Source of the DNA: Klebsiella sp. WP3-W18-ESBL-02
Lineage (GTDB): Bacteria; Pseudomonadota; Gammaproteobacteria; Enterobacterales; Enterobacteriaceae
DNA: 64,000 nt
NCBI RefSeq assembly: GCF_014168815.1
Contig: NZ_AP021972.1
Coordinates: 1,054,001-1,118,000 of the forward strand
Direction: 5' to 3'
Part shown: in pieces, positions 29,105 through 38,499 of the stretch
Position numbering within the stretch: position 1 is the first letter of the stretch
Layout of the letters: every line of letters begins with the position of its first letter
Notes under the pieces: model-generated
What the model was told of the DNA's origin: nothing
Database searches by the model: none
Seen by the model: only the letters and a program-made list of their open reading frames with translations
Made by a program: the position numbers and the translations under genes

Positions 29105-30742
29105 ATGACAACGAACTATATTTTTGTGACCGGCGGGGTCGTATCCTCTCTGGGTAAAGGCATTGCCGCAGCCTCCCTGGCAGCCATTCTTGAAGCCCGT
29201 GGCCTCAACGTGACCATGATGAAATTGGATCCGTACATCAACGTCGATCCAGGCACCATGAGCCCGATCCAACACGGGGAAGTGTTCGTTACCGAAGACG
29301 GCGCTGAAACCGACCTGGACCTGGGTCACTACGAGCGTTTCATCCGCACCAAAATGACGCGCCGCAATAACTTCACGACCGGTCGTATCTACTCCGACGT
29401 TCTGCGTAAAGAACGCCGCGGTGACTATCTGGGCGCGACCGTACAGGTCATTCCTCACATTACCAACGCCATTAAAGAGCGTGTCCTTGCCGGTGGCGAA
29501 GGTCACGACGTGGTACTGGTCGAAATCGGCGGTACCGTAGGTGATATCGAATCCCTGCCGTTCCTGGAAGCGATTCGTCAGCTGGCGGTTGATATTGGTC
29601 GTGAACACGCGCTGTTCATGCACCTGACTCTGGTGCCTTACCTGGCGGCTGCCGGTGAAGTGAAAACTAAACCGACTCAGCACTCCGTCAAAGAACTGCT
29701 TTCTATCGGTATTCAGCCAGATATTCTGATCTGCCGCTCCGATCGCGCGGTTCCGGCCAACGAACGTGCAAAAATTGCATTGTTCTGTAATGTGCCAGAA
29801 AAAGCGGTTATTTCGATGAAAGACGTCGATTCCATTTATAAAATTCCAGGCCTGTTGAAATCTCAGGGGCTGGACGATTATATTTGTAAACGATTCAGCT
29901 TAAACTGCCCGGAAGCAAACCTGGCCGAATGGGAACAGGTTATCTACGAAGAAGCGAACCCGGCAGGCGAAGTCACGATTGGTATGGTCGGCAAGTACAT
30001 TGAACTGCCGGACGCCTACAAATCCGTGATTGAAGCGCTGAAGCACGGTGGTCTGAAAAACCGCGTTAGCGTCAACATCAAGCTGATTGACTCGCAGGAT
30101 GTGGAAACGCGCGGCGTCGAAATTCTGAAAGATTTGGATGCTATCCTGATCCCTGGCGGCTTCGGCTACCGTGGTGTAGAAGGTAAGATCGCGACCGCGC
30201 GCTATGCGCGTGAAAATAATATTCCTTATCTGGGCATCTGCCTGGGTATGCAGGTTGCGCTGATTGAGTTTGCGCGCAACGTTGCGGGGATGGACAACGC
30301 CAACTCCACGGAATTTGTGCCAGACTGTAAGTACCCGGTTGTGGCGCTCATTACCGAATGGCGTGATGAAGAAGGCAATGTCGAAGTTCGTACTGAAAAG
30401 AGCGACCTCGGCGGCACCATGCGCCTTGGCGCGCAGCAGTGCCAGCTTAGCGATGACAGCCTGGTACGTCAGATGTACGGCGAACCCACTATCGTTGAAC
30501 GTCACCGTCACCGCTATGAAGTCAACAACATGTTGTTGAAACAGATTGAAGCTGCAGGTCTGCGCGTTGCGGGCCGTTCCGGTGATGATCAGTTGGTCGA
30601 GATCATCGAAGTACCGAATCACCCGTGGTTCGTTGCTTGTCAGTTCCATCCGGAGTTTACTTCCACGCCGCGTGATGGGCACCCGCTGTTTGCTGGCTTT
30701 GTGAAAGCCGCAGGCGAGTACCAGAAGCGCCAGGCGAAGTAA
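29105..30742 (+). CDS. pyrG: CTP synthase PyrG
   Basis: Makes CTP from UTP, ATP and glutamine. 545 residues as in E. coli. The N-terminal amidoligase domain begins MTTNYIFVTGGVVSSLGKGI, with the P-loop-like GGVVSSLGKG. The C-terminal class I glutaminase domain has the nucleophile Cys in LGICLGMQ (near 379) and the His-Glu pair in CQFHPEF. A hairpin in the 34-bp space to the next transcription unit separates it from eno. Confidence 0.98.
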   Translation: MTTNYIFVTGGVVSSLGKGIAAASLAAILEARGLNVTMMKLDPYINVDPGTMSPIQHGEVFVTEDGAETDLDLGHYERFIRTKMTRRNNFTTGRIYSDVLRKERRGDYLGATVQVIPHITNAIKERVLAGGEGHDVVLVEIGGTVGDIESLPFLEAIRQLAVDIGREHALFMHLTLVPYLAAAGEVKTKPTQHSVKELLSIGIQPDILICRSDRAVPANERAKIALFCNVPEKAVISMKDVDSIYKIPGLLKSQGLDDYICKRFSLNCPEANLAEWEQVIYEEANPAGEVTIGMVGKYIELPDAYKSVIEALKHGGLKNRVSVNIKLIDSQDVETRGVEILKDLDAILIPGGFGYRGVEGKIATARYARENNIPYLGICLGMQVALIEFARNVAGMDNANSTEFVPDCKYPVVALITEWRDEEGNVEVRTEKSDLGGTMRLGAQQCQLSDDSLVRQMYGEPTIVERHRHRYEVNNMLLKQIEAAGLRVAGRSGDDQLVEIIEVPNHPWFVACQFHPEFTSTPRDGHPLFAGFVKAAGEYQKRQAK

Positions 30743-30760
30743 AAAAAGTTAGAACGGCAG

Positions 30761-30782
30761 CGCCCCACGAGGGGCGTTGTTT
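30761..30782 (+). terminator. Hairpin between pyrG and eno
   Basis: CGCCCC / GGGGCG arms with a four-base loop followed by TTGTTTGT. Probably a partial terminator, allowing some read-through into eno. Confidence 0.6.
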
Positions 30783-30821
30783 GTCTGGAGTTTTAGTTTA
30801 ACTTGTACTGAGGAAAACCTA

Positions 30822-32120
30822 ATGTCCAAAATCGTTAAAATCATCGGTCGTGAAATCATCGACTCCCGTGGTAACCCGACTGTTGAAGCAGAAGTACACC
30901 TGGAAGGTGGTTTCGTCGGTATGGCAGCTGCCCCGTCAGGTGCTTCTACTGGTTCCCGCGAAGCGCTGGAACTGCGCGATGGCGACAAATCCCGTTTCAT
31001 GGGTAAAGGCGTACTGAAAGCGGTTGCCGCTGTTAACGGTCCGATTGCTCAGGCTCTGCTGGGTAAAGATGCTAAAGATCAGGCTGGCATCGACAAGATC
31101 ATGATCGATCTGGACGGTACTGAAAACAAATCCAACTTTGGCGCGAACGCAATCCTGGCCGTTTCTCTGGCAAACGCCAAAGCAGCAGCTGCCGCTAAAG
31201 GCCTGCCGCTGTACGCTCACATCGCTGAGCTGAACGGTACTCCGGGCAAATACTCCATGCCGGTTCCGATGATGAACATCATCAACGGCGGCGAGCACGC
31301 TGACAACAACGTCGACATTCAGGAATTCATGATTCAGCCAGTTGGCGCGAAATCCCTGAAAGAAGCCGTACGTATGGGTTCCGAAGTGTTCCACAACCTG
31401 GCTAAAGTTCTGAAAGCTAAAGGTATGAACACTGCTGTTGGTGACGAAGGCGGCTACGCTCCTAACCTGGGCTCCAACGCTGAAGCTCTGGCTGTTATCG
31501 CTGAAGCGGTTAAAGCAGCTGGCTACGAGCTGGGCAAAGACATCACTCTGGCGATGGACTGTGCAGCGTCTGAATTCTACAAAGACGGTAAATACGTTCT
31601 GGCTGGCGAAGGCAACAAAGCATTCACCTCCGAAGAATTCACTCACTTCCTGGAAGAACTGACCAAACAGTACCCGATCGTGTCCATCGAAGATGGTCTG
31701 GACGAGTCTGACTGGGATGGTTTCGCATACCAGACTAAAGTACTGGGCGACAAAATCCAGCTGGTTGGTGACGACCTGTTCGTAACCAACACCAAGATCC
31801 TGAAAGAAGGCATCGAAAAAGGCATCGTTAACTCCATCCTGATCAAATTCAACCAGATCGGTTCTCTGACCGAAACTCTGGCTGCGATCAAAATGGCGAA
31901 AGACGCTGGCTACACCGCTGTCATCTCTCACCGTTCTGGCGAAACTGAAGACGCTACCATCGCTGACCTGGCTGTTGGTACCGCTGCTGGCCAGATCAAA
32001 ACGGGTTCTATGAGCCGTTCTGACCGCGTTGCTAAATACAACCAGCTGATTCGCATCGAAGAAGCGCTGGGTGCACAGGCTCCGTACAACGGTCGTAAAG
32101 AGATCAAAGGCCAGGCGTAA
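30822..32120 (+). CDS. eno: Enolase
   Basis: Glycolytic conversion of 2-phosphoglycerate to phosphoenolpyruvate; also a structural part of the RNA degradosome. 432 residues from the ATG at 30822 (MSKIVKIIGREIIDSRGNPT), after TGAGGAAAA; an in-frame start 15 codons earlier is not used in relatives. Catalytic and Mg2+ residues lie in GGEHADNN, the FMIQPVGA region, MDCAASEF, SIEDGLDE, VGDDLFVTN and LIKFNQIG/SHRSGETED. Codon use is strongly biased to preferred codons, as expected for a very highly expressed gene. Confidence 0.98.
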   Translation: MSKIVKIIGREIIDSRGNPTVEAEVHLEGGFVGMAAAPSGASTGSREALELRDGDKSRFMGKGVLKAVAAVNGPIAQALLGKDAKDQAGIDKIMIDLDGTENKSNFGANAILAVSLANAKAAAAAKGLPLYAHIAELNGTPGKYSMPVPMMNIINGGEHADNNVDIQEFMIQPVGAKSLKEAVRMGSEVFHNLAKVLKAKGMNTAVGDEGGYAPNLGSNAEALAVIAEAVKAAGYELGKDITLAMDCAASEFYKDGKYVLAGEGNKAFTSEEFTHFLEELTKQYPIVSIEDGLDESDWDGFAYQTKVLGDKIQLVGDDLFVTNTKILKEGIEKGIVNSILIKFNQIGSLTETLAAIKMAKDAGYTAVISHRSGETEDATIADLAVGTAAGQIKTGSMSRSDRVAKYNQLIRIEEALGAQAPYNGRKEIKGQA

Positions 32121-32139
32121 TCCTGTCTTTATCTGATAT

Positions 32140-32171
32140 AAAAATGCCAGCCTTCGGGCTGGCATTTTTTT
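32140..32171. terminator. Bidirectional terminator between eno and the reductase gene
   Basis: Arms AAAAATGCCAGCC / GGCTGGCATTTTT around a TTCG-type loop, flanked by A and T runs, so it can end transcription from both sides. Its right arm abuts the stop codon of the convergent gene. Confidence 0.92.
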
Positions 32172-33280
32172 TATTTGAAATCGACCGCCATCTGCTGAGG
32201 GATCGATAGCCCGCGGGTTGTCTGCACGCAGCGATCGATATAGTCGGTAAAACGAGGGGGTTTGGGCATGCCCATGCTCAGCAGCTTATCGTTGCTGAAG
32301 CGCACGTTCAGCGTGGCGAACGCGCCGTACAGCCGCATGGCTTTCAACATCAGCCGCTCGTTACAGGGCCCGAAGATGCCTTTAAGCTCGCGGCGCATTT
32401 TCACCAGCGTCTCATAGCTTACCTGCGCATAGCGGTCGCCAACCGGTGCCTGCTCCAGCGCTGTCGCCATCGCACTGTCAATGTCGGCAAAACGAACGCT
32501 GTTCTCTTCCCCGGCGGAGATGTGCACCACTTCCCCCTGTGCGAGCGGTGAATGAAGCAGCATCAGCAGCGCGCTGGCGCAATAGTCCACCGGAATCACG
32601 TCGATGCGGTCTTCCATTGAACACATAAATTTTTGCAGCATCAGCCCCATGCTAAACACCCAGAAGATGCTGCTGGACGGCTGGCAGCCGTGGTGAGTAT
32701 GACCCACCACGATTGAGGGGCGAGCAATAACTAACGGCAGCGCAGGGCACTGTTGTTGCATCAGCTGTTCAATGGTCGATTTAGAATGGGTGTACTCGAC
32801 GAGGTGTTCCGCGCGCTCGCGAAATGCGGCGCTCTCGGCTACCAGAGAGTCTGGTTCCGGCGAGCAGGACATCGCTGTGCCAACGTGGAGAAAACGCTGC
32901 AGGCCTTCTACCTGTGCCATGCGCTGGGCAAACTTCAGCGTACCTTCCACGTTGACCTTCCAGATCAGCGGGTTGTTACCGAATGACGCTACGGCGGCAC
33001 AGTTCAGCACGTGGGTAACCTGCGCCAGACGTGGGTCATTAAGAAACCCTTCCGGTGTGGCTAAATCGCCCAGCAGGATATTGCGTTCGCTTAAACCCGC
33101 GAGCTGCTCCTCGCTGAGATTGAACTTGCGCAGGTTTGCTTTCACCCGTGCGACAGCCTCTGCACCGTTTTCAGCACGTACTAAAAGCAGTAATTGAGGA
33201 TGGTTATTGCCATTGAGGATCGCTTCCAGCGCCGCTCCACCCAAAAAACCGGTAACGCCCGTCACTAATAATGTATTCAT
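32171..33280 (-). CDS. Thioester-reductase-like NAD(P)-binding protein (extended SDR)
   Basis: I do not recognise a named gene. 369 residues with a Rossmann NAD(P) site GVTGFLGGAALEAIL at residues 8-22, DLATPEGF acidic turn, and the SDR catalytic pair in EYTHSKSTIEQ (Tyr-x-x-x-Lys) near 165. The pattern is that of the NAD_binding_4 / fatty-acyl reductase and polyketide thioester-reductase group, which reduces acyl thioesters to aldehydes or alcohols. No adenylation domain, carrier protein or synthase is next to it, so its substrate is unknown. It has no membrane helix or signal peptide. It sits at a site that varies among enterobacteria, between eno and queE, beside a low-GC spacer. Function is inferred from the fold only. 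Confidence 0.8.
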   Translation of the reverse strand: MNTLLVTGVTGFLGGAALEAILNGNNHPQLLLLVRAENGAEAVARVKANLRKFNLSEEQLAGLSERNILLGDLATPEGFLNDPRLAQVTHVLNCAAVASFGNNPLIWKVNVEGTLKFAQRMAQVEGLQRFLHVGTAMSCSPEPDSLVAESAAFRERAEHLVEYTHSKSTIEQLMQQQCPALPLVIARPSIVVGHTHHGCQPSSSIFWVFSMGLMLQKFMCSMEDRIDVIPVDYCASALLMLLHSPLAQGEVVHISAGEENSVRFADIDSAMATALEQAPVGDRYAQVSYETLVKMRRELKGIFGPCNERLMLKAMRLYGAFATLNVRFSNDKLLSMGMPKPPRFTDYIDRCVQTTRGLSIPQQMAVDFK

Positions 33281-33808
33281 GAGTACTGTCTCATCAGGGT
33301 TGGTTTGCGGATTCTAGGATGAGAAAAGTAAACGGTGATTAAATAAAGAATGGCCTCTTTATGGCGTGTCTTAAGCTTATTTTAAGACTCGGCATTAATG
33401 TGGATTACATTCGACAAGTCGCGCTTTGTAAAAATTAAATAAAAATTAATTATAATTATATATTGTTGATTTTATTGTAATTTTATTAATTTCTGAGTTG
33501 TAAATTAAAACATTATTTGTTACATCAAAAGTGGCATTTTTTCTTTGTGAAATAAATGAATTATCCGGTTTTAGTGGCGAAATGTTTGCAGGCTAAGTTT
33601 TATAATGGTTGGTATGGTTAAATTGAATAATAATACAATCAACGTTTCGACAACGGAGTTAATTCATTTTCGCGGCGTGTCGTTTTAAAAGATATCTTTA
33701 ATCAGAAGCGCGGCGTGCGGCGTGTACTCGCGGTTGCGCAAGAAGTGCGCGGGATCGTTGGGGCGAAGTATGCAATAATAACGGTTTACCACTATTGAAG
33801 AGTTGACG
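33281..33808. promoter_or_regulatory. AT-rich spacer between divergent reductase gene and queE
   Basis: 528 bp without a gene. The first 300 bases are very AT-rich (for example 33427-33500 is almost all A and T), then composition returns to normal about 33680. It must carry the promoters of both divergent genes. I see no conserved RNA or ORF; H-NS binding is plausible from composition alone. Confidence 0.45.
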
Positions 33809-34480
33809 ATGCAGTACCCGATTAACGAGATGTTCCAGACCCTGCAGGGCGAAGGTTATTTTACTGGCGTTCCCGCCATTTTTATTCGTTTACAGGGATG
33901 CCCGGTAGGCTGTGCCTGGTGTGACACTAAACATACCTGGGAGAAGCTCGAGGATCGGGAAGTTTCTCTGTTCAGTATCCTGGCAAAAACCAAAGAGAGC
34001 GATAAATGGGGCGCGGCAAGTAGCGAAGACCTGCTGGCGATTATTGGCCGCCAGGGCTGGACGGCGCGCCACGTGGTTATTACCGGCGGTGAACCGTGTA
34101 TTCACGATCTGACCCCGCTTACCACAATGCTCGAGCAGAATGGCTTCAGCTGCCAGATTGAAACCAGCGGCACGCATGAAGTGCGCTGTTCACACAGTAC
34201 CTGGGTTACCGTCTCACCAAAAGTGAATATGCGCGGCGGCTTCGACGTGCTGTCGCAGGCGCTGGCCCGCGCCGATGAAATCAAGCACCCGGTAGGCCGC
34301 GTGCGCGACATCGAAGCGCTGGACGAACTGCTTGAGACGCTCTCCGACGATAAGCCCCGCATTATTGCCCTGCAGCCTATCAGCCAGAAAGAAGACGCTA
34401 CGCGCCTGTGCATTGAAACCTGTATCGCACGTAACTGGCGTTTATCGATGCAGACGCATAAGTATCTGAATATCGCCTAA
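33809..34480 (+). CDS. queE: 7-carboxy-7-deazaguanine synthase QueE
   Basis: Radical-SAM enzyme that rearranges 6-carboxy-tetrahydropterin to 7-carboxy-7-deazaguanine in queuosine synthesis. 223 residues from the ATG at 33809 (MQYPINEMFQTLQGEG), as in E. coli; an earlier TTG adds two residues without support. The cluster cysteines are in GCPVGCAWCDT, giving the CX3CX2C spacing seen in E. coli QueE, and the SAM glycine-rich VVITGGEPCIH follows. In E. coli high QueE levels under PhoPQ control also affect division. An intrinsic terminator ends the gene. Confidence 0.95.
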   Translation: MQYPINEMFQTLQGEGYFTGVPAIFIRLQGCPVGCAWCDTKHTWEKLEDREVSLFSILAKTKESDKWGAASSEDLLAIIGRQGWTARHVVITGGEPCIHDLTPLTTMLEQNGFSCQIETSGTHEVRCSHSTWVTVSPKVNMRGGFDVLSQALARADEIKHPVGRVRDIEALDELLETLSDDKPRIIALQPISQKEDATRLCIETCIARNWRLSMQTHKYLNIA

Positions 34481-34498
34481 GACGCTGTTCTTAACCCA

Positions 34499-34533
34499 GG
34501 GCGAGGGGCAATCCGCCTCGCCCGTGGTTTTTT
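34499..34533 (+). terminator. queE terminator
   Basis: Arms GGGCGAGG / CCTCGCCC followed by GTGG and six T residues, 19 bp after the queE stop. Confidence 0.88.
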
Positions 34534-34534
34534 C

Positions 34535-34609
34535 GTCGGCTGGATAAGGCGACGCCGGCACTGGTCAATTTGCACCGTAGTGCCTGATTGCGCTGCGCTT
34601 AGCAGGCCT
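34535..34609. repeat. Degenerate REP/BIME element
   Basis: Two decayed REP units: GGCTGGATAAGGCGACGCCGGC at about 34538-34559 and TGCCTGATTGCGCTGCGCTTAGCAGGCCT at 34581-34609. Several pairing positions have been lost relative to the other copies in the window. Confidence 0.65.
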
Positions 34610-34617
34610 GCTGATTA

Positions 34618-35859
34618 TTACCTGGCGGCCTCATTCATCAGCTTCGAGAAACGGTCCATCGGACAGAAACCGTTGGCATCCACCGGGCAGCCTTTCAACG
34701 CCAGCGTGACGCGCTGTGGCGGTGTTTCCAGCGTCAGCTTATCGGCATTACGCAACTGTTCGGTGCTCTGATAAACGTACTCAATTTTCATTAAGTCCCG
34801 ATTTTCTTTTGCGTCATGCCAGCGCTGGAAAACGATTTTTCCGCCAATGGGCGTACGCTCATATTGGCCAGGAAGCGTGTAGGCGTCGAAATCGAGCGCG
34901 GTTAACAGCGAAGCAATGTTGGAATCATGGCCGACTAATACGGTCACTTTTGGCGCTTTTGCCGCCTCGGTCACCAGCGCATTATCGATATATTTTACCA
35001 GCGGTTTTGCGACGTTCTGCGCCACTTCCGTTGAGGTAAACAGGCTATCCTGGTAGCCGTTTTTCAGCTGCGACAGCAGTTGCCACTGCTTATCCGTTTT
35101 AATTTCACCCCATGCCACCTGATCCAGCGGGAAACCTTCGTAATATTGCAGCGTAAACGCATCGACGAGCGAGTTACCCACCGCCAGCGGGCCTTTCACG
35201 CTCGGCTCTTTTTGGTAGTTAGCGCTAAAGCTGTCTTTTGCTTCGCTCAGAGAGCACTGCTGTTTTTCTTTGCAGGACGGAGAGTCCTGATAGCGAATGA
35301 TTTGCGACAGCAGTTTAAAGCTTTCGTCCAGATGTTTACCCTGGCGCTCTTTTTCCATCGCCTGCACCGCTTTTTCGCGGAAGGCGTCAGAATCATTGGT
35401 GATCACTGGGTTAAACGTAGGGTCCATTGTGCCCATTTTTTCTTGATGGTGGACCACAATATCGCAGCCGGGGACGGCGCCGTTGATAAAGAACTGAGCG
35501 GTGGCGACGGTACGTTGCAGGCTATTGGCATAGGCGTAAACGCTGTTCGGCGGCGGGCATTCTCCGCTGGTGACCAGACCCTGCTGCGCCAGCCACTCGC
35601 GCATATAGTGCCCCATATACACCTCCAGAATGCCGCCCTTGGTGGTGAGCTGGCCGCCAGGAACTTCCCACGTAGGCCACGCGTTTGGCGTCGACTGTTG
35701 TAGCACGCTGCCGTTAGTGGCAAGCGGTGCACGAAGGTTGTGACGGCTCATCACCAGCACCTGTTGAAGCTGATACCCATCCTCGGTCGTTGTCGCGGCG
35801 CTCGCGCCAGAGGCAATGCACAGCGCAGAGAGCGCTACCGCAAGAAACGTTTTCTTCAT
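34618..35859 (-). CDS. agp: Glucose-1-phosphatase / inositol phosphatase, Agp type
   Basis: Periplasmic histidine acid phosphatase releasing phosphate from glucose-1-phosphate and acting on phytate in the same family. 413 residues with signal peptide MKKTFLAVALSALCIASGASA (cleavage near 22). The active-site SRHNLRAPL motif is near residue 38 and the proton-donor GHDSN near 311, where Agp has HD-S rather than the usual HDTN. Cysteines for disulphides are present (GEC, PGCD, SCKEKQQC, GCP, FCP). It aligns with E. coli Agp throughout, but agp in K-12 lies elsewhere on the chromosome (near wrbA), so this may be a second copy or a relocated gene. Convergent with queE; queD is upstream. Confidence 0.9.
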   Translation of the reverse strand: MKKTFLAVALSALCIASGASAATTTEDGYQLQQVLVMSRHNLRAPLATNGSVLQQSTPNAWPTWEVPGGQLTTKGGILEVYMGHYMREWLAQQGLVTSGECPPPNSVYAYANSLQRTVATAQFFINGAVPGCDIVVHHQEKMGTMDPTFNPVITNDSDAFREKAVQAMEKERQGKHLDESFKLLSQIIRYQDSPSCKEKQQCSLSEAKDSFSANYQKEPSVKGPLAVGNSLVDAFTLQYYEGFPLDQVAWGEIKTDKQWQLLSQLKNGYQDSLFTSTEVAQNVAKPLVKYIDNALVTEAAKAPKVTVLVGHDSNIASLLTALDFDAYTLPGQYERTPIGGKIVFQRWHDAKENRDLMKIEYVYQSTEQLRNADKLTLETPPQRVTLALKGCPVDANGFCPMDRFSKLMNEAAR

Positions 35860-36024
35860 CCCTATTTCCTCATTATGTATTTACCAACCTAATGAGTCTG
35901 GCAGATGCGGGCAATTTTTCCGCGCGGCAGGCCGCAGAATGAAAAATCAGTGAAATGAGGACGATAGCGGAAATGGTGAACGAGGCGGGGGAGTCGTGTA
36001 CCGGCTCCCCGCGTGCGGGAGAAA

Positions 36025-36390
36025 TTACTCGCCGCGATAAACGCAGCCAGCGGTGCAGGTTTCTTTAACCATGACCGCGCTCAGCAGCGGCACAACCGGT
36101 TTAACCTGTTCCCAGATCCAGCGGGACAGCACTTCACTGGTCGGGTTCTCCAGGCCAGGGATATCGTTCAGATAGTAGTGATCCAGACGATCGTAGGTCG
36201 GTTTGAACGCCGCTTTCAGTTCGGCAAAATCCATGATCCAACCAGTATGGGGATCGACTTCACCGGTAATCTCAAGACGCACCATAAACGAATGGCCGTG
36301 CAGGCGACCGCACTTATGCCCTTTTGGCACATGTGGCAGGTGGTGGGCGGCTTCGAAGGTGAAATCTTTAAACAGTGTGGTGGACATCAT
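36025..36390 (-). CDS. queD: 6-carboxy-5,6,7,8-tetrahydropterin synthase QueD
   Basis: Converts 7,8-dihydroneopterin triphosphate to 6-carboxy-tetrahydropterin, the step before QueE. 121 residues as in E. coli. Zinc-binding histidines are in AAHHLPH and LHGHSF; the catalytic cysteine is in KCGRLHGH. Divergent from the cysJIH operon. Confidence 0.96.
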   Translation of the reverse strand: MMSTTLFKDFTFEAAHHLPHVPKGHKCGRLHGHSFMVRLEITGEVDPHTGWIMDFAELKAAFKPTYDRLDHYYLNDIPGLENPTSEVLSRWIWEQVKPVVPLLSAVMVKETCTAGCVYRGE

Positions 36391-36696
36391 GAACTCTCAG
36401 TCTTGCGGAAAAAAAAACGCCGCATAGTACCCGAATGCACATTTTTCTGCATTAACTAAAACGGCTAAACGGGCAATGCGTGCAAATATTGGTCATGGTG
36501 ATAATTATTTTTCAATTATATCAATTGGTTATTAAATCTGTTTTATCGCTATTAACTACCAGGAAAACAGGTTAGTCCATTTGGTTATTTGATATTTCTA
36601 TCACTTCTTTAATTGTTATTATCGTCGTCGTTAACCTTACATTCAGTTTTGTTTTTCCTGATTAGAAACAGCTTTGCTACTGGAACATAACGACGC
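36391..36696. promoter_or_regulatory. Divergent queD / cysJIH promoter region
   Basis: 306 bp, AT-rich, with no ORF I would support. In E. coli the cysJIH promoter here is activated by CysB with acetylserine; the CysB sites are poorly defined in sequence and I cannot place them exactly. Confidence 0.5.
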
Positions 36697-38499
36697 ATGA
36701 CAACACAGTCTCCCCCTTCAGCTTTGCTCCCGCTTAATCCGGAGCAGCTGGCGCGCTTACAGGCCGCCACTACCGATTTAACACCGACCCAGCTTGCCTG
36801 GGTTTCCGGCTATTTTTGGGGCGTGCTTAACCAGCAGCCAGGCGCAGCGGTCGCAACAGCCGCGCCGGTAGCCGCTGAAGTCCCGAGCATCACGCTGATT
36901 TCCGCCTCGCAAACCGGCAACGCGCGCCGTGTTGCCGAAGCGCTGCGTGACGATCTGCTGGCCGCCAAACTGAACGTGAACCTGGTGAACGCCGGGGATT
37001 ATAAATTCAAACAAATCGCGTCAGAAAAGCTGTTGGTGATAGTGACCTCTACGCAGGGTGAAGGGGAAACGCCGGAAGAGGCCGTTGCGCTGCATAAGTT
37101 CCTGTTCTCGAAAAAAGCGCCGAAGCTGACCGATACCGCCTTTGCGGTGCTGGGTCTGGGCGATACCTCTTATGAGTTCTTCTGCCAGGCGGGGAAAGAC
37201 TTCGACAGCAAGCTGGCTGAATTGGGCGGCGAGCGTTTGCTCGATCGCGTCGATGCCGACGTCGAATACCAGACCGCGGCTGCGCAGTGGCGCGAGCGTC
37301 TGGTTGAGGTGCTAAAAGCCCGTGCGCCAGCAGCGTCTTCCGTCGCGGCCGTGGCAAGCGGTGCGGTCAATGAGGTTCACTCCAGCCCGTACACCAAAGA
37401 AGCGCCGCTATCGGCATCGCTCTCGGTGAACCAGAAAATCACCGGCCGTGATTCGCAAAAAGATGTCCGTCATATCGAAATCGATCTCGGTGACTCCGGC
37501 CTGCGCTATCAGCCGGGCGACGCGCTGGGCGTGTGGTATCAGAACGATCCCTCGCTGGTCAAAGAGCTGGTTGAACTGCTGTGGCTGAAGGGCGATGAAC
37601 CGGTCACGGTTAATGGCAAAACGCTGCCGCTGGCGGAAGCCCTGCAGTGGCACTTTGAGCTGACGGTCAACACCGCCAATATCGTGGAAAACTATGCCAC
37701 CTTAACGCGCAGTGAATCGCTGCTGCCGCTGGTCGGTGATAAAGCCCAGCTTCAGCAATATGCGGCGACCACGCCAATCGTCGATATGGTGCGCTTCTCC
37801 CCGGCACAGCTCGACGCCGAAGCGTTAATCGGCCTGCTGCGTCCGCTGACCCCGCGCCTTTACTCCATCGCCTCGGCACAGGCGGAAGTCGAAAGTGAAG
37901 TGCACGTGACCGTCGGCGTCGTGCGTTATGACATTGAAGGGCGCGCCCGCGCAGGCGGCGCGTCCAGCTTCCTCGCCGATCGCGTGGAAGAAGAAGGTGA
38001 AGTTCGCGTGTTCATTGAACACAACGATAACTTCCGCCTGCCGGCAAACCCGCAGACGCCGGTGATTATGATTGGCCCGGGCACCGGTATTGCCCCGTTC
38101 CGCGCCTTTATGCAGCAGCGTGCGGCCGATGGCGCCGAAGGCAAGAACTGGTTGTTCTTCGGCAACCCGCATTTCACCGAAGATTTCCTGTATCAGGTGG
38201 AATGGCAGCGCTATGTAAAAGAGGGCGTGCTGAGCCGAATCGATCTGGCCTGGTCTCGCGATCAAAAAGAAAAAATCTACGTCCAAGACAAACTGCGCGA
38301 ACAGGGCGCAGAGCTGTGGCGCTGGATCAATGACGGTGCCCACATTTATGTCTGCGGCGACGCTAATCGCATGGCGAAAGACGTTGAGCAGGCATTGCTG
38401 GAAGTGATTGCTGAATTCGGTGCAATGGACATCGAAGCGGCGGATGAATTTTTAAGTGAGCTGCGCATTGAGCGCCGTTATCAGCGAGATGTCTACTAA
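36697..38499 (+). CDS. cysJ: Sulfite reductase flavoprotein CysJ
   Basis: Alpha subunit of the NADPH sulfite reductase holoenzyme; passes electrons from NADPH through FAD and FMN to CysI. 600 residues (E. coli 599). Order: FMN flavodoxin domain (about 60-205; ASQTGNARRVAEALRDD, STQGEGETPEEA, GLGDTSYEFFCQAG), connecting domain, FAD domain (RLYSIASA near 387), NADPH domain (MIGPGTGIAPFRAFMQQR near 455, ending YQRDVY). The stop codon overlaps the cysI start by one base. Confidence 0.97.
   Translation: MTTQSPPSALLPLNPEQLARLQAATTDLTPTQLAWVSGYFWGVLNQQPGAAVATAAPVAAEVPSITLISASQTGNARRVAEALRDDLLAAKLNVNLVNAGDYKFKQIASEKLLVIVTSTQGEGETPEEAVALHKFLFSKKAPKLTDTAFAVLGLGDTSYEFFCQAGKDFDSKLAELGGERLLDRVDADVEYQTAAAQWRERLVEVLKARAPAASSVAAVASGAVNEVHSSPYTKEAPLSASLSVNQKITGRDSQKDVRHIEIDLGDSGLRYQPGDALGVWYQNDPSLVKELVELLWLKGDEPVTVNGKTLPLAEALQWHFELTVNTANIVENYATLTRSESLLPLVGDKAQLQQYAATTPIVDMVRFSPAQLDAEALIGLLRPLTPRLYSIASAQAEVESEVHVTVGVVRYDIEGRARAGGASSFLADRVEEEGEVRVFIEHNDNFRLPANPQTPVIMIGPGTGIAPFRAFMQQRAADGAEGKNWLFFGNPHFTEDFLYQVEWQRYVKEGVLSRIDLAWSRDQKEKIYVQDKLREQGAELWRWINDGAHIYVCGDANRMAKDVEQALLEVIAEFGAMDIEAADEFLSELRIERRYQRDVY

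Noticed and set aside
36391..36696. Possible small RNA or riboswitch between queD and cysJ
   Set aside because: AT-rich promoter-like DNA; no preQ1-type pseudoknot pattern or terminator seen.
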